Positions 23,686-32,710 of a stretch of DNA of 64,000 bases are shown here, piece by piece. The notes under the pieces were generated by a model. It worked only from the letters and a program-made list of their open reading frames with translations. It had not been told where the DNA came from and searched no databases. The number at the start of each line of letters is the position of its first letter. The first letter of the stretch is position 1. This DNA is from Nitrospinae bacterium bin107 (lineage in GTDB: Bacteria > UBA8248), in contig MPNJ01000011.1 in assembly GCA_002238965.1 (NCBI GenBank), forward strand, positions 1-64,000, written 5' to 3'. A program made the position numbers and the translations under genes.

Positions 23686-24906
23686 CTAGAAATACACCTC
23701 ACCTGGCCTGACGGGCGGCGTCCATTCGCACTCGCCGAACGGGCCGTCGCTTTTCTCCTTGACGTAGGCGATGCGATCCTCGTTCACGCTCTCGCCTATC
23801 AGCGTCCGGTGCAGCCAGTCGAGAATGTACTGGTGGTTGTCCATGCCGCCCAGGTTCTTCAAGCTCACGAGGGGGTGGAACTGGTTCTCGAACACCCACA
23901 TCTCTTTCTTGCAGGTGAGATCCTCATACACCTCGATGGCGTCCTCGAGCGGGCAGAGGGGGTCGAACTCGCCCGTCACCAGCAGCGTGGGGCATTGGAT
24001 CTTGTCCATGTAGCCCTTGACGGTCATGTTGCGCGCCATCTCATCGAACGCATCCTCATCGTCCATGCCGGCCATGTACATGAACACCTGTTTGAAGCGC
24101 GGCGAGGACTGCGTGAAGATGGTGTTGTTCGGGTTGAAGCACGCCACGGCGCTCGCCACCGCCGCCGCCCTGTGGTCGTAGCTCGCCAGGCGAAGCGACC
24201 AGAAGCTCCCCATGCTGATGCCGTAGATGCCGATCTTGGTGGGCTCGATTTCCTCGCGCCCCAGGAGGTAGTCCATCACCGCGGCGCCCGCGCGCTCGTA
24301 GTTGTCGCCCACGGCGCGTATTTTCTGGATGTTGGAATTGCCCTGCCCCGGACCGTCCATCGCCAGGACGTGAAATCCCCTGTCGGCCGCCACGTTGTGG
24401 CGCGCGTGGGGGAAAACCTCCTTGCTCTGGTCCATGCCCGGCACGTAGATGATGCAGGGCGCCTTCCTGCGGTCGGGTAGCAGGTGCAGGAGGCATGAGA
24501 TGGTCTTGCCGTCGTCGAAGGGCACCTCGACGCGCTCGATGGGGTAAGAGGCCGTCTCGGAGCGCCTGTCGACCACCTCCTTCAGCTTGTTGCACAGATA
24601 GATCTTCACGGGGTTGTCGTCATAGAAAATCGGGTGCTGCGCCATGCGGTACGCCTCGATGGCGTGGTCGTAGTGCTCCGTGGCCGTGGCGTCAAAGCCT
24701 TCCCGCTGGGCTTTCTTCCCGAGCTTTTCATGCTCCTCGGCGGACTCGCGCCAGACCTTGGGCAGCATCTGGTAGTTGTGGGCGCGCTTGCCCTGGGGGA
24801 CTTCGAGGTAATCGCGCTCGAAGTTCTGGACGCGGCCCCTCATGTTCAGGGCCAGGTCGAGCATCCACTGCTGGTTGTCTCTTTCGGTGCGTAGTTTGCG
24901 AATCAT
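23686..24906 (-). CDS. Alpha/beta hydrolase (FrsA / 2,6-dihydroxypseudooxynicotine hydrolase-like)
   Basis: A 406-residue alpha/beta hydrolase with an extended helical N-terminal region (about 120 residues). The nucleophile Ser is in YGISMGSFW, the acid in TGEFDPLCPLED and the His in ENQFHPLVSL. The oxyanion strand is CIIYVPGMDQSKEVF. Similar two-part enzymes cleave C-C or ester bonds of hydroxylated aromatics or act on acyl compounds. ATG at 24906 with AGAGG just upstream is preferred; a GTG at 24918 is possible. It is the last gene of the leftward acyl-CoA operon. Its 3' end is duplicated at 22661-22836. Confidence 0.85.
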   Translation of the reverse strand: MIRKLRTERDNQQWMLDLALNMRGRVQNFERDYLEVPQGKRAHNYQMLPKVWRESAEEHEKLGKKAQREGFDATATEHYDHAIEAYRMAQHPIFYDDNPVKIYLCNKLKEVVDRRSETASYPIERVEVPFDDGKTISCLLHLLPDRRKAPCIIYVPGMDQSKEVFPHARHNVAADRGFHVLAMDGPGQGNSNIQKIRAVGDNYERAGAAVMDYLLGREEIEPTKIGIYGISMGSFWSLRLASYDHRAAAVASAVACFNPNNTIFTQSSPRFKQVFMYMAGMDDEDAFDEMARNMTVKGYMDKIQCPTLLVTGEFDPLCPLEDAIEVYEDLTCKKEMWVFENQFHPLVSLKNLGGMDNHQYILDWLHRTLIGESVNEDRIAYVKEKSDGPFGECEWTPPVRPGEVYF

Positions 24907-25037
24907 TTTCCTCTCCACGTTTGGTTAAAATGGCAAAAAAGTTTCGCCGAGAAATTTACCTGTCCTGGATTCGGGCGGAATGCCAAGCGGGCTGTCCCCC
25001 AATGGTCAATAGCGCCCGAGGCAAATTATGAGTTCCG

Positions 25038-26210
25038 CTAGCGGACGACGTCCTCCCTCCTGAAAGCGGCTATTTCTTTTCCCGATAAGCCGAGCTCCCC
25101 CAGCACCTCATCGGAATGCTGGCCGAGCATGGGAGGCGGCCTCCGCACGGAAGATGGCGTCTTGTCGAACTTCACGGGCACGCCCCCGAGCTGCAAGACC
25201 CCGTATTCGGGATGTTCCGCCTGCGCGAGATAGCCCATCGCCTTCATCTGCGGGTCCTCATACAGATCGGTGGGCTTCCGTACGCGCGCGCAGGGCACGC
25301 CCTCGCCCTCGAACTTGCGCACCCATTCCTCGCCCGGCGCAGTGCGCAAAACCTCCTGCACGAGGGGGATGATGGTTTCGCGCGCATCGTGCCTTCCGCG
25401 AAACGTCCGCCAGGCCTCTTCTTCGAGCAATCCGGGAAGGCCGAGAATGTCTGAGGATTTCTCCCAGAAACCATCCACGTCCATGTAGAGATAGATGTGC
25501 CCGTCGGAAACCTCGTAGACGCGGGCGATGCGATCGTTCAGGGCGTCTTCCACCTCGGAGACGGGTTCTGTGTCACTCGCCCACATGAGGCGGCCAAACT
25601 GCATGGCCGTGGCCCCGCCCAGGAGCGATGCGTCGACCCGCTGGCCCTCGCCGGTGCGCTCCCGGGCGTATAGCGCCATCATCACCGCGCCGTACGCGAG
25701 CGCGCCCGTCATGTAGTCCACGAAAGAACCCTGCACGAGTTCCGGCGCGCCGCCCCCGCCCTGTTCGGCGGGAATGCCCGCCGTGGTCTGGATGATGGGA
25801 TCGATGCCCCGGCGTTCGCGCAGGGGGCCTCCCTGCCCGTAGGCCGAGACCGAGAGATAGATGAGCCGGGGGTTTTCGCGCATCAGGGCGTCGGCGCCAA
25901 GTCCGAACTTCTCGATAGCGCCTGGGCGGTAGCCCTCCACGAACACGTCCATCTGCGCGGCGAGCTTTTTGGCGATCTCCCGGCCCTGCTCCGTTCGCAG
26001 GTTGAGCGCGAGGCTCCTCTTGCTGCGGTTCAAGCCGAGAAACAGCCTGCTCTCCCCGGCGAAGGAAGAGGGGAAATTCCGTACGCGGTCGCCCTCGGGC
26101 GGCTCGAGCTTCACCACGTCCGCGCCCGCGTCCCCCATCATCAGCGTGCAGAACGGACCCGCCACGTAATGCGTGAGGTCCAGCACCCGAATGCCTTCCA
26201 ACCCGTCCAT
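25038..26210 (-). CDS. CaiB/BaiF-family CoA-transferase
   Basis: A 390-residue class III CoA-transferase, which moves CoA between carboxylic acids. The N-terminus (EGIRVLDLTHYVAGPFCTLM) is the family's nucleotide-binding start. The catalytic Asp lies in GSFVDYMTGALAYGAVM (about residue 163), and VDASLLGG follows. AAGGA sits 5 bp before the ATG at 26210, so that start is chosen over one five codons upstream. Gene order from right: reductase, thioesterase, CoA-transferase, hydrolase, suggesting activation, reduction and release of one acyl substrate. Confidence 0.9.
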   Translation of the reverse strand: MDGLEGIRVLDLTHYVAGPFCTLMMGDAGADVVKLEPPEGDRVRNFPSSFAGESRLFLGLNRSKRSLALNLRTEQGREIAKKLAAQMDVFVEGYRPGAIEKFGLGADALMRENPRLIYLSVSAYGQGGPLRERRGIDPIIQTTAGIPAEQGGGGAPELVQGSFVDYMTGALAYGAVMMALYARERTGEGQRVDASLLGGATAMQFGRLMWASDTEPVSEVEDALNDRIARVYEVSDGHIYLYMDVDGFWEKSSDILGLPGLLEEEAWRTFRGRHDARETIIPLVQEVLRTAPGEEWVRKFEGEGVPCARVRKPTDLYEDPQMKAMGYLAQAEHPEYGVLQLGGVPVKFDKTPSSVRRPPPMLGQHSDEVLGELGLSGKEIAAFRREDVVR

Positions 26211-26255
26211 ATCGTTCCTTGACATTACTTGAAGTATATTTTTTATACGATTGAT

Positions 26256-26672
26256 TTATATTTGTTTATTTACTTGTTCAATTTTCCTCATGAGTTTTTC
26301 GTTCTTACGCTCCCGAAGGACGATGAAGCGCTCGTTCGTCCCCCGGGCGACGGGTTCCACCTCGTCGTGAATCTCCACCTCGAAGACGCAGCGCCTGCTC
26401 TCGCGCTCGACGAGCCTTGCGCGCGCCTCAACTCGCATCCCCTTGGGCGTTCCCGCCATGTGGGTGAGCGATACCTTCGTCCCCACACTCGTCTGATCGG
26501 GGCTTAAATGTTCTTCCAGCGCAGCCATGGCGGCCTTTTCCATGAAGCGCACCAACTCGGGCGTCGCCACCACCTCGGCGTTCGTGCCTCTCAGGTGTAA
26601 GGGCACGTGCTCATCCGCCACTATGACGGCATACGTCCCCGTAAGTCCCGGCTGTATCGCGTCGTCACTCAT
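26256..26672 (-). CDS. FlK-like hotdog thioesterase
   Basis: A 138-residue single hotdog-fold protein. It resembles fluoroacetyl-CoA-type thioesterases, with a Thr in VVATPELV, a Glu in VRFMEKAAM and a His in SLTHMAGTPKGM, in the order of the FlK Thr-Glu-His triad. The C-terminal strands (RRCVFEVEIHDEVEPVARG) are typical. It would hydrolyse a short acyl-CoA in the cytoplasm. It lies 31 bp after the reductase gene and 45 bp before the CoA-transferase gene. The 3' gap near 26225-26255 is strikingly AT-rich. Confidence 0.8.
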   Translation of the reverse strand: MSDDAIQPGLTGTYAVIVADEHVPLHLRGTNAEVVATPELVRFMEKAAMAALEEHLSPDQTSVGTKVSLTHMAGTPKGMRVEARARLVERESRRCVFEVEIHDEVEPVARGTNERFIVLRERKNEKLMRKIEQVNKQI

Positions 26673-26703
26673 CTGGGTCCACCCGATGGCTTCGATACGG
26701 CGG

Positions 26704-27684
26704 CTAGCCGCCCATCGTGAGCACGATTTTCCCGAAGACTTTCCCGGTCATCAGCACGTCGTGGGAGCGCGCGGCCTCCGCCAGCGGCATCGTCTCCCCC
26801 ACCGAGGCGCGCACCCGGCCATCGGCGAGCATTAGATCAAGCTGACGAACCATATCCGGGAATACGTGGTCGGAGTTGAACAGGCTCATTCCCCGCACGT
26901 CGATGTCTTTGGAGTAAAACGGCGGATAGTTCACCGAACCCACCGGGTTCTTGCCCGTGCCTGCGCCGAGCACGACGATGCAGCCGTATTTCTTCACCGC
27001 CCGGCAGTCGGCGTCGAAATTCTCCACCGCCACCATCTCGACCACCGAGTCCACCCCGACCCCGCCTGTCTCGGCGAGGCAGCGCTCGGCGAAATCCTCC
27101 TCGCGGTAGTTGACAATCACGTCGGCGCCGAACTGACGGCAAAATTCTGCTTTTTCTTCTGAACTCACCGTCGTGATGACACGCGCCCCGGCAGCCTTTG
27201 CAATCTGGATCCCCATGCAGCCCACGCCGCCGGCGCCCGCGTGGATGAGCACTGTTTCGCCCGCCTTGAGCCCCGCCTTGTATATCAGCGCGTTATAGGC
27301 CGTGTACAAAACCACCGGCAAAGACGCACCCTCCTCATAAGAGAGGTTGTCGGGCAGTTTCGCCGTGCGGAGGGGATTCAGGATCGCCTTTTCGGCGTAA
27401 GAGCCGCTTGCCGCCGCGCCGAAGACCCTGTCGCCGTGGGAGAAGCCGCTCACGCCTTCGCCCACGGCGACCACGTCGCCCGCCGCGTCGACGCCCGGCG
27501 TCCAGGGCAGGGCCAGGCTCTTCGAGAGCGGATGCGCGCCCGAGCGGAAGGTGGTGTCCACGGGGTTCACGCCCGCCGCCTTCACGTCCACCAGTATCTG
27601 GCCCGCGCCAGGCGTCGGGTCCGCCGCATCTTCGAGCACCATCACTTCGGGGTCGCCGAATTCATGTACGTGTATCGCCTTCAT
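26704..27684 (-). CDS. NADPH:quinone reductase-like (zeta-crystallin type) MDR oxidoreductase
   Basis: A 326-residue medium-chain dehydrogenase/reductase without zinc ligands. It has the N-terminal AGVNPVDTTFRSG and the Rossmann segment HAGAGGVGCMGIQIAKAAGA (about residues 147-166). Relatives reduce quinones or enoyl compounds with NADPH. GGGAGAAG lies just before the ATG. It is the first gene of the leftward operon with thioesterase, CoA-transferase and hydrolase, so an enoyl-type reductase role is plausible. Confidence 0.88.
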   Translation of the reverse strand: MKAIHVHEFGDPEVMVLEDAADPTPGAGQILVDVKAAGVNPVDTTFRSGAHPLSKSLALPWTPGVDAAGDVVAVGEGVSGFSHGDRVFGAAASGSYAEKAILNPLRTAKLPDNLSYEEGASLPVVLYTAYNALIYKAGLKAGETVLIHAGAGGVGCMGIQIAKAAGARVITTVSSEEKAEFCRQFGADVIVNYREEDFAERCLAETGGVGVDSVVEMVAVENFDADCRAVKKYGCIVVLGAGTGKNPVGSVNYPPFYSKDIDVRGMSLFNSDHVFPDMVRQLDLMLADGRVRASVGETMPLAEAARSHDVLMTGKVFGKIVLTMGG

Positions 27685-28414
27685 CTTCTTCTCCCATCGA
27701 ATTGGGGCATCATGGAGTTTGAAATTCTCTTAATAGTTGGAGCAATAATTTCCGTCTGATTTCCTATTCCTTACCACACCTCAAGGGAAAATGCTCTCGC
27801 TTTTGGAGTCGCCCTCCCGTCGGGTTTGCTGAAAAAAGTACAACAAAGGAGTCTTGCAGGTTTTGTAGGGACAGGTCGCGACCTGTCCCTACGGCCTCTT
27901 TTTCCATTGGGTTCGAGCTTTTAAGGGTTTTGCCAACCAAGGAGTAGGGGAAATCCGCTCCCCCCTTGAGGGGTTGCTTTTCCATTCGAGAGGGTCGTCC
28001 CTTCTTCCCCTTATAACAGAATCTTAATCAACACCTCCCAGGGGGTGAGGCGTGGGGAGATGGTTTCCTCAGGAGCGAGCCCGTGCGCCCGCCTTCCCCC
28101 ACCCGACCATCACCAACACCCTCGGCCCGGACAGTCCGAAAAAGCCGCCGACTTCACCCCCGAACAGATCCGAAGGGCCATTCGCCGCGGCAGACGCCGC
28201 AAGCCTTGACACGAATTTTTCAGCGGAGATAATGAAGCACTCATATCAGCGTAAGCAGAAGCGCGCCCTGTCCGTGCGAACGGCGGGGCGGAGAGCACGA
28301 GAAGACAGAAGACCAGAGTTCACGGGGAACTCTGAAAGGACCCAAGCGTTCATCTGGTGATGAAGCGTCATCATCAACATTCGTGCATGTTTTCACCATG
28401 AAAAGGAGCCCGTA
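27685..28414. other. Gene-poor gap between divergent operons
   Basis: I find no convincing gene in these 730 bp. It contains one perfect 28-bp GTAGGGACAGGTCG palindrome at 27865-27892 and a CTCCCCCCTTGAGGGG half-element near 27958-27975. The promoters of the reductase (leftward) and TAXI (rightward) operons must lie here, but no strong -35/-10 pair stands out. Confidence 0.6.
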
Positions 28415-29407
28415 ATGAAGAAATTCGCATTCCTGGCAACAGTGGCGGCAGCCGTGGCGTTCACGTTCTGCGTAGCCGACGCCGCCGAGCGCTATCGCTT
28501 CGGCGGAGGCCCCTCCGGCGGCGCGTGGCATCCCTCCATCAGCGCGGGAACCCAGCTTCTGAACAGAAAGGTCGGCAAGAAATTCTACTTCCAGTATTCC
28601 CCCTCGGCCGGTTCGGTGGCCAACGTCCGCCGCGTGAGCCTGGGCGAGTTCGCCACCTCCTGGGGCCACGTCGGCCAGGTCTATCAGTCCTGGACGGGCA
28701 CCGGCCTGTTCAAGAAAGACGGCGCCAACAAGAACTTCCGCATCGTCGCCAACGTCCGCGCGCAGTCGCAGATCATCGCCGTGCTGGCGGACAGCCCCAT
28801 CAAGACCTACAAGGACATGGTCGGCAAGCGCGTGAACCTGCTCAAGCAGGGAACGGGCAGCCACGTGAACTGCAAGAACATCTTCGCCGCCGTCGGCATC
28901 CTCGACAAGATCCAGCCGCGCTACCTGGGCTTCTCCGCCTCGGGCCGCGCCCTGGGCGACCGCCAGATCGACGTGTACTGCTCCGCCGGCGCGCCGTTCA
29001 CCATTCCGGCCCTCACCCGGCTTTCCATCCAGAAGCCGGTGCGCTACATCAGCCTGAGCGAGGCCGAGCAGAAGAAGGTGACCGGCGACCACAAGTTCTA
29101 TGTGCCGATCACGATTCCCGTCCAGAAGGAAGTCATCGGGATGAAGGCTCCGGCGCGCTCCATCGCCTACGACGTCTGGTGGATTGCGCACAAGCAGATG
29201 TCGAACGACGCCGTATACAACATGCTCAAGGTCATCGCCGCGCCCGAGAACCTCAAGCAGCTGACCAAGACGGCGCGCTACTGGCGTGACCTGAGCGGCA
29301 ACTTCAACGCCCTCAAGGTGCACAATATCTTCGTGCACCCCGCAGCCGCGCGTTACTGGAAAGAACGCGGCGTGAAGGTGCCCGACGAGGTCGTGAAAGG
29401 CTTCTGA
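28415..29407 (+). CDS. TAXI-family TRAP transporter solute-binding protein
   Basis: A 330-residue periplasmic binding protein. The signal peptide is clear (KKFAFLATVAAAVAFTFCVA, cut near ADAA). The mature start has the TAXI-type Gly loop RFGGGPSGGAWHP, and PSAGSVANVRRVSLGEFATS matches the family pattern. TAXI proteins deliver carboxylates to fused TRAP permeases. AAAGGAG lies before the ATG. The fused permease follows after an attenuator-like hairpin. Neighbouring tricarboxylate enzymes suggest a di- or tricarboxylic acid ligand, which is inference. Confidence 0.92.
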   Translation: MKKFAFLATVAAAVAFTFCVADAAERYRFGGGPSGGAWHPSISAGTQLLNRKVGKKFYFQYSPSAGSVANVRRVSLGEFATSWGHVGQVYQSWTGTGLFKKDGANKNFRIVANVRAQSQIIAVLADSPIKTYKDMVGKRVNLLKQGTGSHVNCKNIFAAVGILDKIQPRYLGFSASGRALGDRQIDVYCSAGAPFTIPALTRLSIQKPVRYISLSEAEQKKVTGDHKFYVPITIPVQKEVIGMKAPARSIAYDVWWIAHKQMSNDAVYNMLKVIAAPENLKQLTKTARYWRDLSGNFNALKVHNIFVHPAAARYWKERGVKVPDEVVKGF

Positions 29408-29446
29408 TTCTCGAAGCGCGGATGAAAATCCCGCGTTAAGATTCCG

Positions 29447-29486
29447 CCCGGGGAGGAGAAACCTGGAAAATCTTCTCCTCCCCGGG
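29447..29486 (+). terminator. Attenuator hairpin between binding-protein and permease genes
   Basis: CCCGGGGAGGAGAA pairs with TTCTCCTCCCCGGG around an 11-nt loop and is followed by ATTCTTTC. The stem is strong and the U-run weak. This is consistent with partial termination that keeps the binding protein in excess over the permease. Confidence 0.7.
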
Positions 29487-29552
29487 ATTCTTTCGCTTCA
29501 CGACTTTTCCCGGGATTGACGACTCAATCGCCCCTGCCAAGGTAAGGACGCC

Positions 29553-32021
29553 ATGTTTCGAAACCTCTTGCCCATATTGATGAAGATCGGCCTCATATCG
29601 GACGAGATGGTCGTCCCGCGCGACCTGCGGGGTTATTCGCGCGTCATCGTCTCGATTATTTCCGTCGCGTTTTCCTACTTCTTCGTTCATATCTCCTACT
29701 TCGGTCCCCCGCGTTCGGAAATCTTCAAGGGCGTCTACATCCTGGCGACCGCCAGCTTGTGCATCCTCGTCTACAAGGGCAGGCAAAGGCCTGTCCGCGA
29801 GGGATTCGCCTATCTCGATGAAATCTTCTCGTTCCTCGCCATCGTCGTCATGTGCGCCACCCTGGCCCTGTGGGCGTATTGGGGCGCTTTCTTCGGCGAC
29901 GTGCTCTGGACTGAGTTCATGGTCGGGGGAGCCTATCTGGTCGCCCTGCTCGGCGGTCTGTTCGGCGCGTTCCTCTACCGGTTTGAAGCCACCACGGAAC
30001 GCGTATCGGAACTCCCCTCGCTCTCGGACTGGCTGTTCATCGTATCGGCCGTCGCCCCTATCATCTGGTGGAACATTTACAACATCGAACTCACCACGCG
30101 CATCGGCGGCCCCGTACCCACCTCGGTGGTCATATACACGCTGATGCTCGCGGCGGTGAGCTTCGACATCGCAAGGCGCGTCATCGGCCCCGTCATACCG
30201 TTCATCGGCTTCTTCTTCCTGATCTACAGCTTCAAGCCCATCGCGCAGATATCGCCGGGGCTTCTCTACCACGACGGCTTCGGGCTCGACCGCGTGACCG
30301 AGTTCCTGATGCTCGAGGCCGACGGCATCACCGGCCTGATCGTCGAGGTCTTCGCCACCTATATCGTCATCTTCGTCGTCCTGGGCGCCTTTCTGGAAAA
30401 GACGGGTCTGGGCGAATTCCTCATCGACGCCACCTACCGGGTGACAGGCCAGAAAACGGGTGGACCCGGACTCACGGCCGTCATGTCGAGCGGGCTGTTC
30501 GGCATGATCTCGGGCAGCGGCGTGGCAAACGTGGTGACGACGGGCACGTTCACCATTCCCCTCATGAAGCGGGTGGGCTACCGCCCCGAGTTCGCGGGCG
30601 CGGTGGAGGCGGCCGCATCGACAGGAGGGGCCTACATGCCGCCCATCATGGCGGGCGGGGCCTTTCTCGTCGCGCAACTCACCGAAACGTCGTATTTCGA
30701 CATCGTCAAGATAGCGACGCTCCCGGCCATTCTCTACTACCTCTCGGTGGGCTACATGGTCTACATCCGCGCCGTGCGGCGCGGGCTCCACGGCGTCGAC
30801 CCCGCGGAGCTGCCCCCCTGGAGCAGAATCATCCCGCGCCTCCACTTCCTGCTGCCCATCCCCGTGATGGTGTACTACCTCGTCATCGGCGATTCCGCGT
30901 TCCTGGCGGCCTTCAAGACCATCTGCCTCATCGTCATGCTCAAATCCTGCGAACTGCTCTCGAACATCAAGGCACCCACCGCAAACCGGACGGCACGCCC
31001 GTTCCTGGCCGTCTCTATCACATTCGGCGTCTTCTCCTATTTCTTCGGCCTCACGGTCGGCGCGCCGTTCTCGTGGTTCGCGGACACGCTTCGCGGAATG
31101 AACTGGGGAGACGCCCTGTTCTGGACGGTAGCAGCGTTCATCGTCCTGAAGCTCGGCGAAATCATCATGGCCGCGACGCGAGGCGAATCCGCGGACCCGG
31201 AATATGAATCGGGCCCGATTCTCTTCAGGCGGCTGTGGGAACTCCTTGTGGATATCGTCAAGATCACCTGGATATCGCTCGAGGCGGGCGCGCGGAACAC
31301 GCTCGTCATCGGCTGCATCGCCTGTGTGCTCGGCATCCTGCTCTCCTGCGCGACGCAAAGCGACCTGTCGGGCCGCATCTCCATATTGTTGACCGAATTC
31401 AGCTTCGGCCTCCTGCCGCTCACCATCATATGGGTGATCATCGCGGGCTACATCGTCGGCATGGGCCTGCCCATCACGGCAAGCTACGTGGTGCTGGTCA
31501 TATTCGGCGTCATCGCGCTCACCAACCTGGGCGTGCCGACCCTCCACGCGCACCTCATCTGCTTCTGGGTAGCCGTGGTGAGCGCCGTGACCCCGCCGGT
31601 CGCCCTGGCGGCCTACGCGGCGAGCGCCATTGCAGTATCGGACCCCGTGAAAACAGGCTTCCAGGCGCTGAAACTCGCTTCTTGGCTCTTCATCATGCCG
31701 TTCCTCTTCGTCTACACCCCGCTTCTTCTCGACGGCACGAGGACCGAGGTGACCATCACCTTCGTGGCCTGCGTCATCGGCATCGTCGGCTGGACCGGAT
31801 GGATGGAGAACTTCATGACGCGGTACGCGAACGGCCTCGAGCGGGCGTTGATGTTCATCGGCTCCGTATGCCTCCTCCTGCCCGTGGGGAATTTCGTGGT
31901 ATTCATTACCCCGCTGGAAGGAGATTTGAGGTATATCTCCTACGCCGTAGGCATCATCGCCCTCGTAGCGGTGCTCGTCATGCAGCGCACGCGCGGCGGC
32001 GAAGACCCCGTGCCCGCGTAA
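29553..32021 (+). CDS. TRAP transporter fused 4TM/12TM permease
   Basis: An 822-residue inner-membrane protein in which the small (DctQ-like, N-terminal) and large (DctM-like) TRAP subunits are fused, as usual for TAXI systems. The large-subunit part contains MSSGLFGMISGSGVANVVTT and AASTGGAYMPPIMAGGAFLV (about residues 310-370) and the late motif GMGLPITASYVVLVIFG. It uses an ion gradient and needs the TAXI protein upstream. The following VOC gene starts 28 bp downstream. Confidence 0.93.
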   Translation: MFRNLLPILMKIGLISDEMVVPRDLRGYSRVIVSIISVAFSYFFVHISYFGPPRSEIFKGVYILATASLCILVYKGRQRPVREGFAYLDEIFSFLAIVVMCATLALWAYWGAFFGDVLWTEFMVGGAYLVALLGGLFGAFLYRFEATTERVSELPSLSDWLFIVSAVAPIIWWNIYNIELTTRIGGPVPTSVVIYTLMLAAVSFDIARRVIGPVIPFIGFFFLIYSFKPIAQISPGLLYHDGFGLDRVTEFLMLEADGITGLIVEVFATYIVIFVVLGAFLEKTGLGEFLIDATYRVTGQKTGGPGLTAVMSSGLFGMISGSGVANVVTTGTFTIPLMKRVGYRPEFAGAVEAAASTGGAYMPPIMAGGAFLVAQLTETSYFDIVKIATLPAILYYLSVGYMVYIRAVRRGLHGVDPAELPPWSRIIPRLHFLLPIPVMVYYLVIGDSAFLAAFKTICLIVMLKSCELLSNIKAPTANRTARPFLAVSITFGVFSYFFGLTVGAPFSWFADTLRGMNWGDALFWTVAAFIVLKLGEIIMAATRGESADPEYESGPILFRRLWELLVDIVKITWISLEAGARNTLVIGCIACVLGILLSCATQSDLSGRISILLTEFSFGLLPLTIIWVIIAGYIVGMGLPITASYVVLVIFGVIALTNLGVPTLHAHLICFWVAVVSAVTPPVALAAYAASAIAVSDPVKTGFQALKLASWLFIMPFLFVYTPLLLDGTRTEVTITFVACVIGIVGWTGWMENFMTRYANGLERALMFIGSVCLLLPVGNFVVFITPLEGDLRYISYAVGIIALVAVLVMQRTRGGEDPVPA

Positions 32022-32049
32022 TTCGCAAGACTCCCGAGAAGGAGGCACC

Positions 32050-32682
32050 ATGAGCAAAACTCCTCCCGCTCTCAGGCGCATCCAGCACGTGGGCTTGAAG
32101 GTCCACGACCTCGATGAAGCGGTGGCTTTCTACAGCGACGTCATGGGCCTCCGGGTATCGGACCGCTACGAGCCGGGCGACAACCCCCACAGCCCGTGGG
32201 GGATATGCTTCATGCGCTGCGGCGAGGGACACCACGAGGTATCCCTCATCGCATACCCCAAGGAAGCCGGCTTGACGCCCAAAGAGGGCGGCATGCGGAA
32301 ACCCGAAGTCGGCCTCCACCACGTGGCCTTCGAGGTGGGCTCCAAGGAAGAACTCGAAGCCTGGGCGACGCACATCCGCTCGAAGGGAATCAAGATCGCG
32401 GCGGGGCCGCTCGTCCACAGTCCCACGCACCCCGAGGGCGACGGCACGCTGGGCGAGAACCGCGCCTTCTACTTCCACGACCCGTGCGGAAACGGCATCG
32501 AGATTTTCTGCGACCTGGCCAGAATGGACTCAGGAACCAACCGCATCAACGAGGCGTGGTTCCGCGACAGGCTCGAGCGCGACGGTTTATCGCGAGACGA
32601 CGCCGACCCGCCCCCCGCCTGGCGGCCCGGCATTTCGAGCATGGCGGACGCGAAAGAGAGATTCGGCCGGCCTACCGAGTGA
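32050..32682 (+). CDS. VOC-family (glyoxalase/extradiol dioxygenase fold) protein
   Basis: A 210-residue VOC protein with the two beta-alpha-beta-beta-beta units of the fold. Probable metal ligands are His in IQHVGLKVHDLDEAVAFY, His in LHHVAFEVG and Glu in GNGIEIFCD, the pattern of 2,3-dihydroxyphenyl dioxygenases and some isomerases. AGAAGGAGG lies 6 bp before the ATG. It is in the TAXI-TRAP transcription unit. The reaction could be ring cleavage, isomerisation or epimerisation; sequence alone does not decide. Confidence 0.85.
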   Translation: MSKTPPALRRIQHVGLKVHDLDEAVAFYSDVMGLRVSDRYEPGDNPHSPWGICFMRCGEGHHEVSLIAYPKEAGLTPKEGGMRKPEVGLHHVAFEVGSKEELEAWATHIRSKGIKIAAGPLVHSPTHPEGDGTLGENRAFYFHDPCGNGIEIFCDLARMDSGTNRINEAWFRDRLERDGLSRDDADPPPAWRPGISSMADAKERFGRPTE

Positions 32683-32710
32683 TGCAGCCATAGAACGCAG
32701 AGACAGACAT

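Noticed and set aside
28052-28360. A 102-codon frame upstream of the TAXI gene
   Set aside because: The peptide has no hydrophobic or domain pattern, no ribosome site, and a Pro/Arg/Ser composition like random GC-rich sequence.
29436-32081. An 881-codon open frame opposite the TAXI-TRAP permease
   Set aside because: It is rich in Asp, Glu, Arg and His with no hydrophobic or domain pattern. It mirrors the permease gene, whose membrane motifs are clear.
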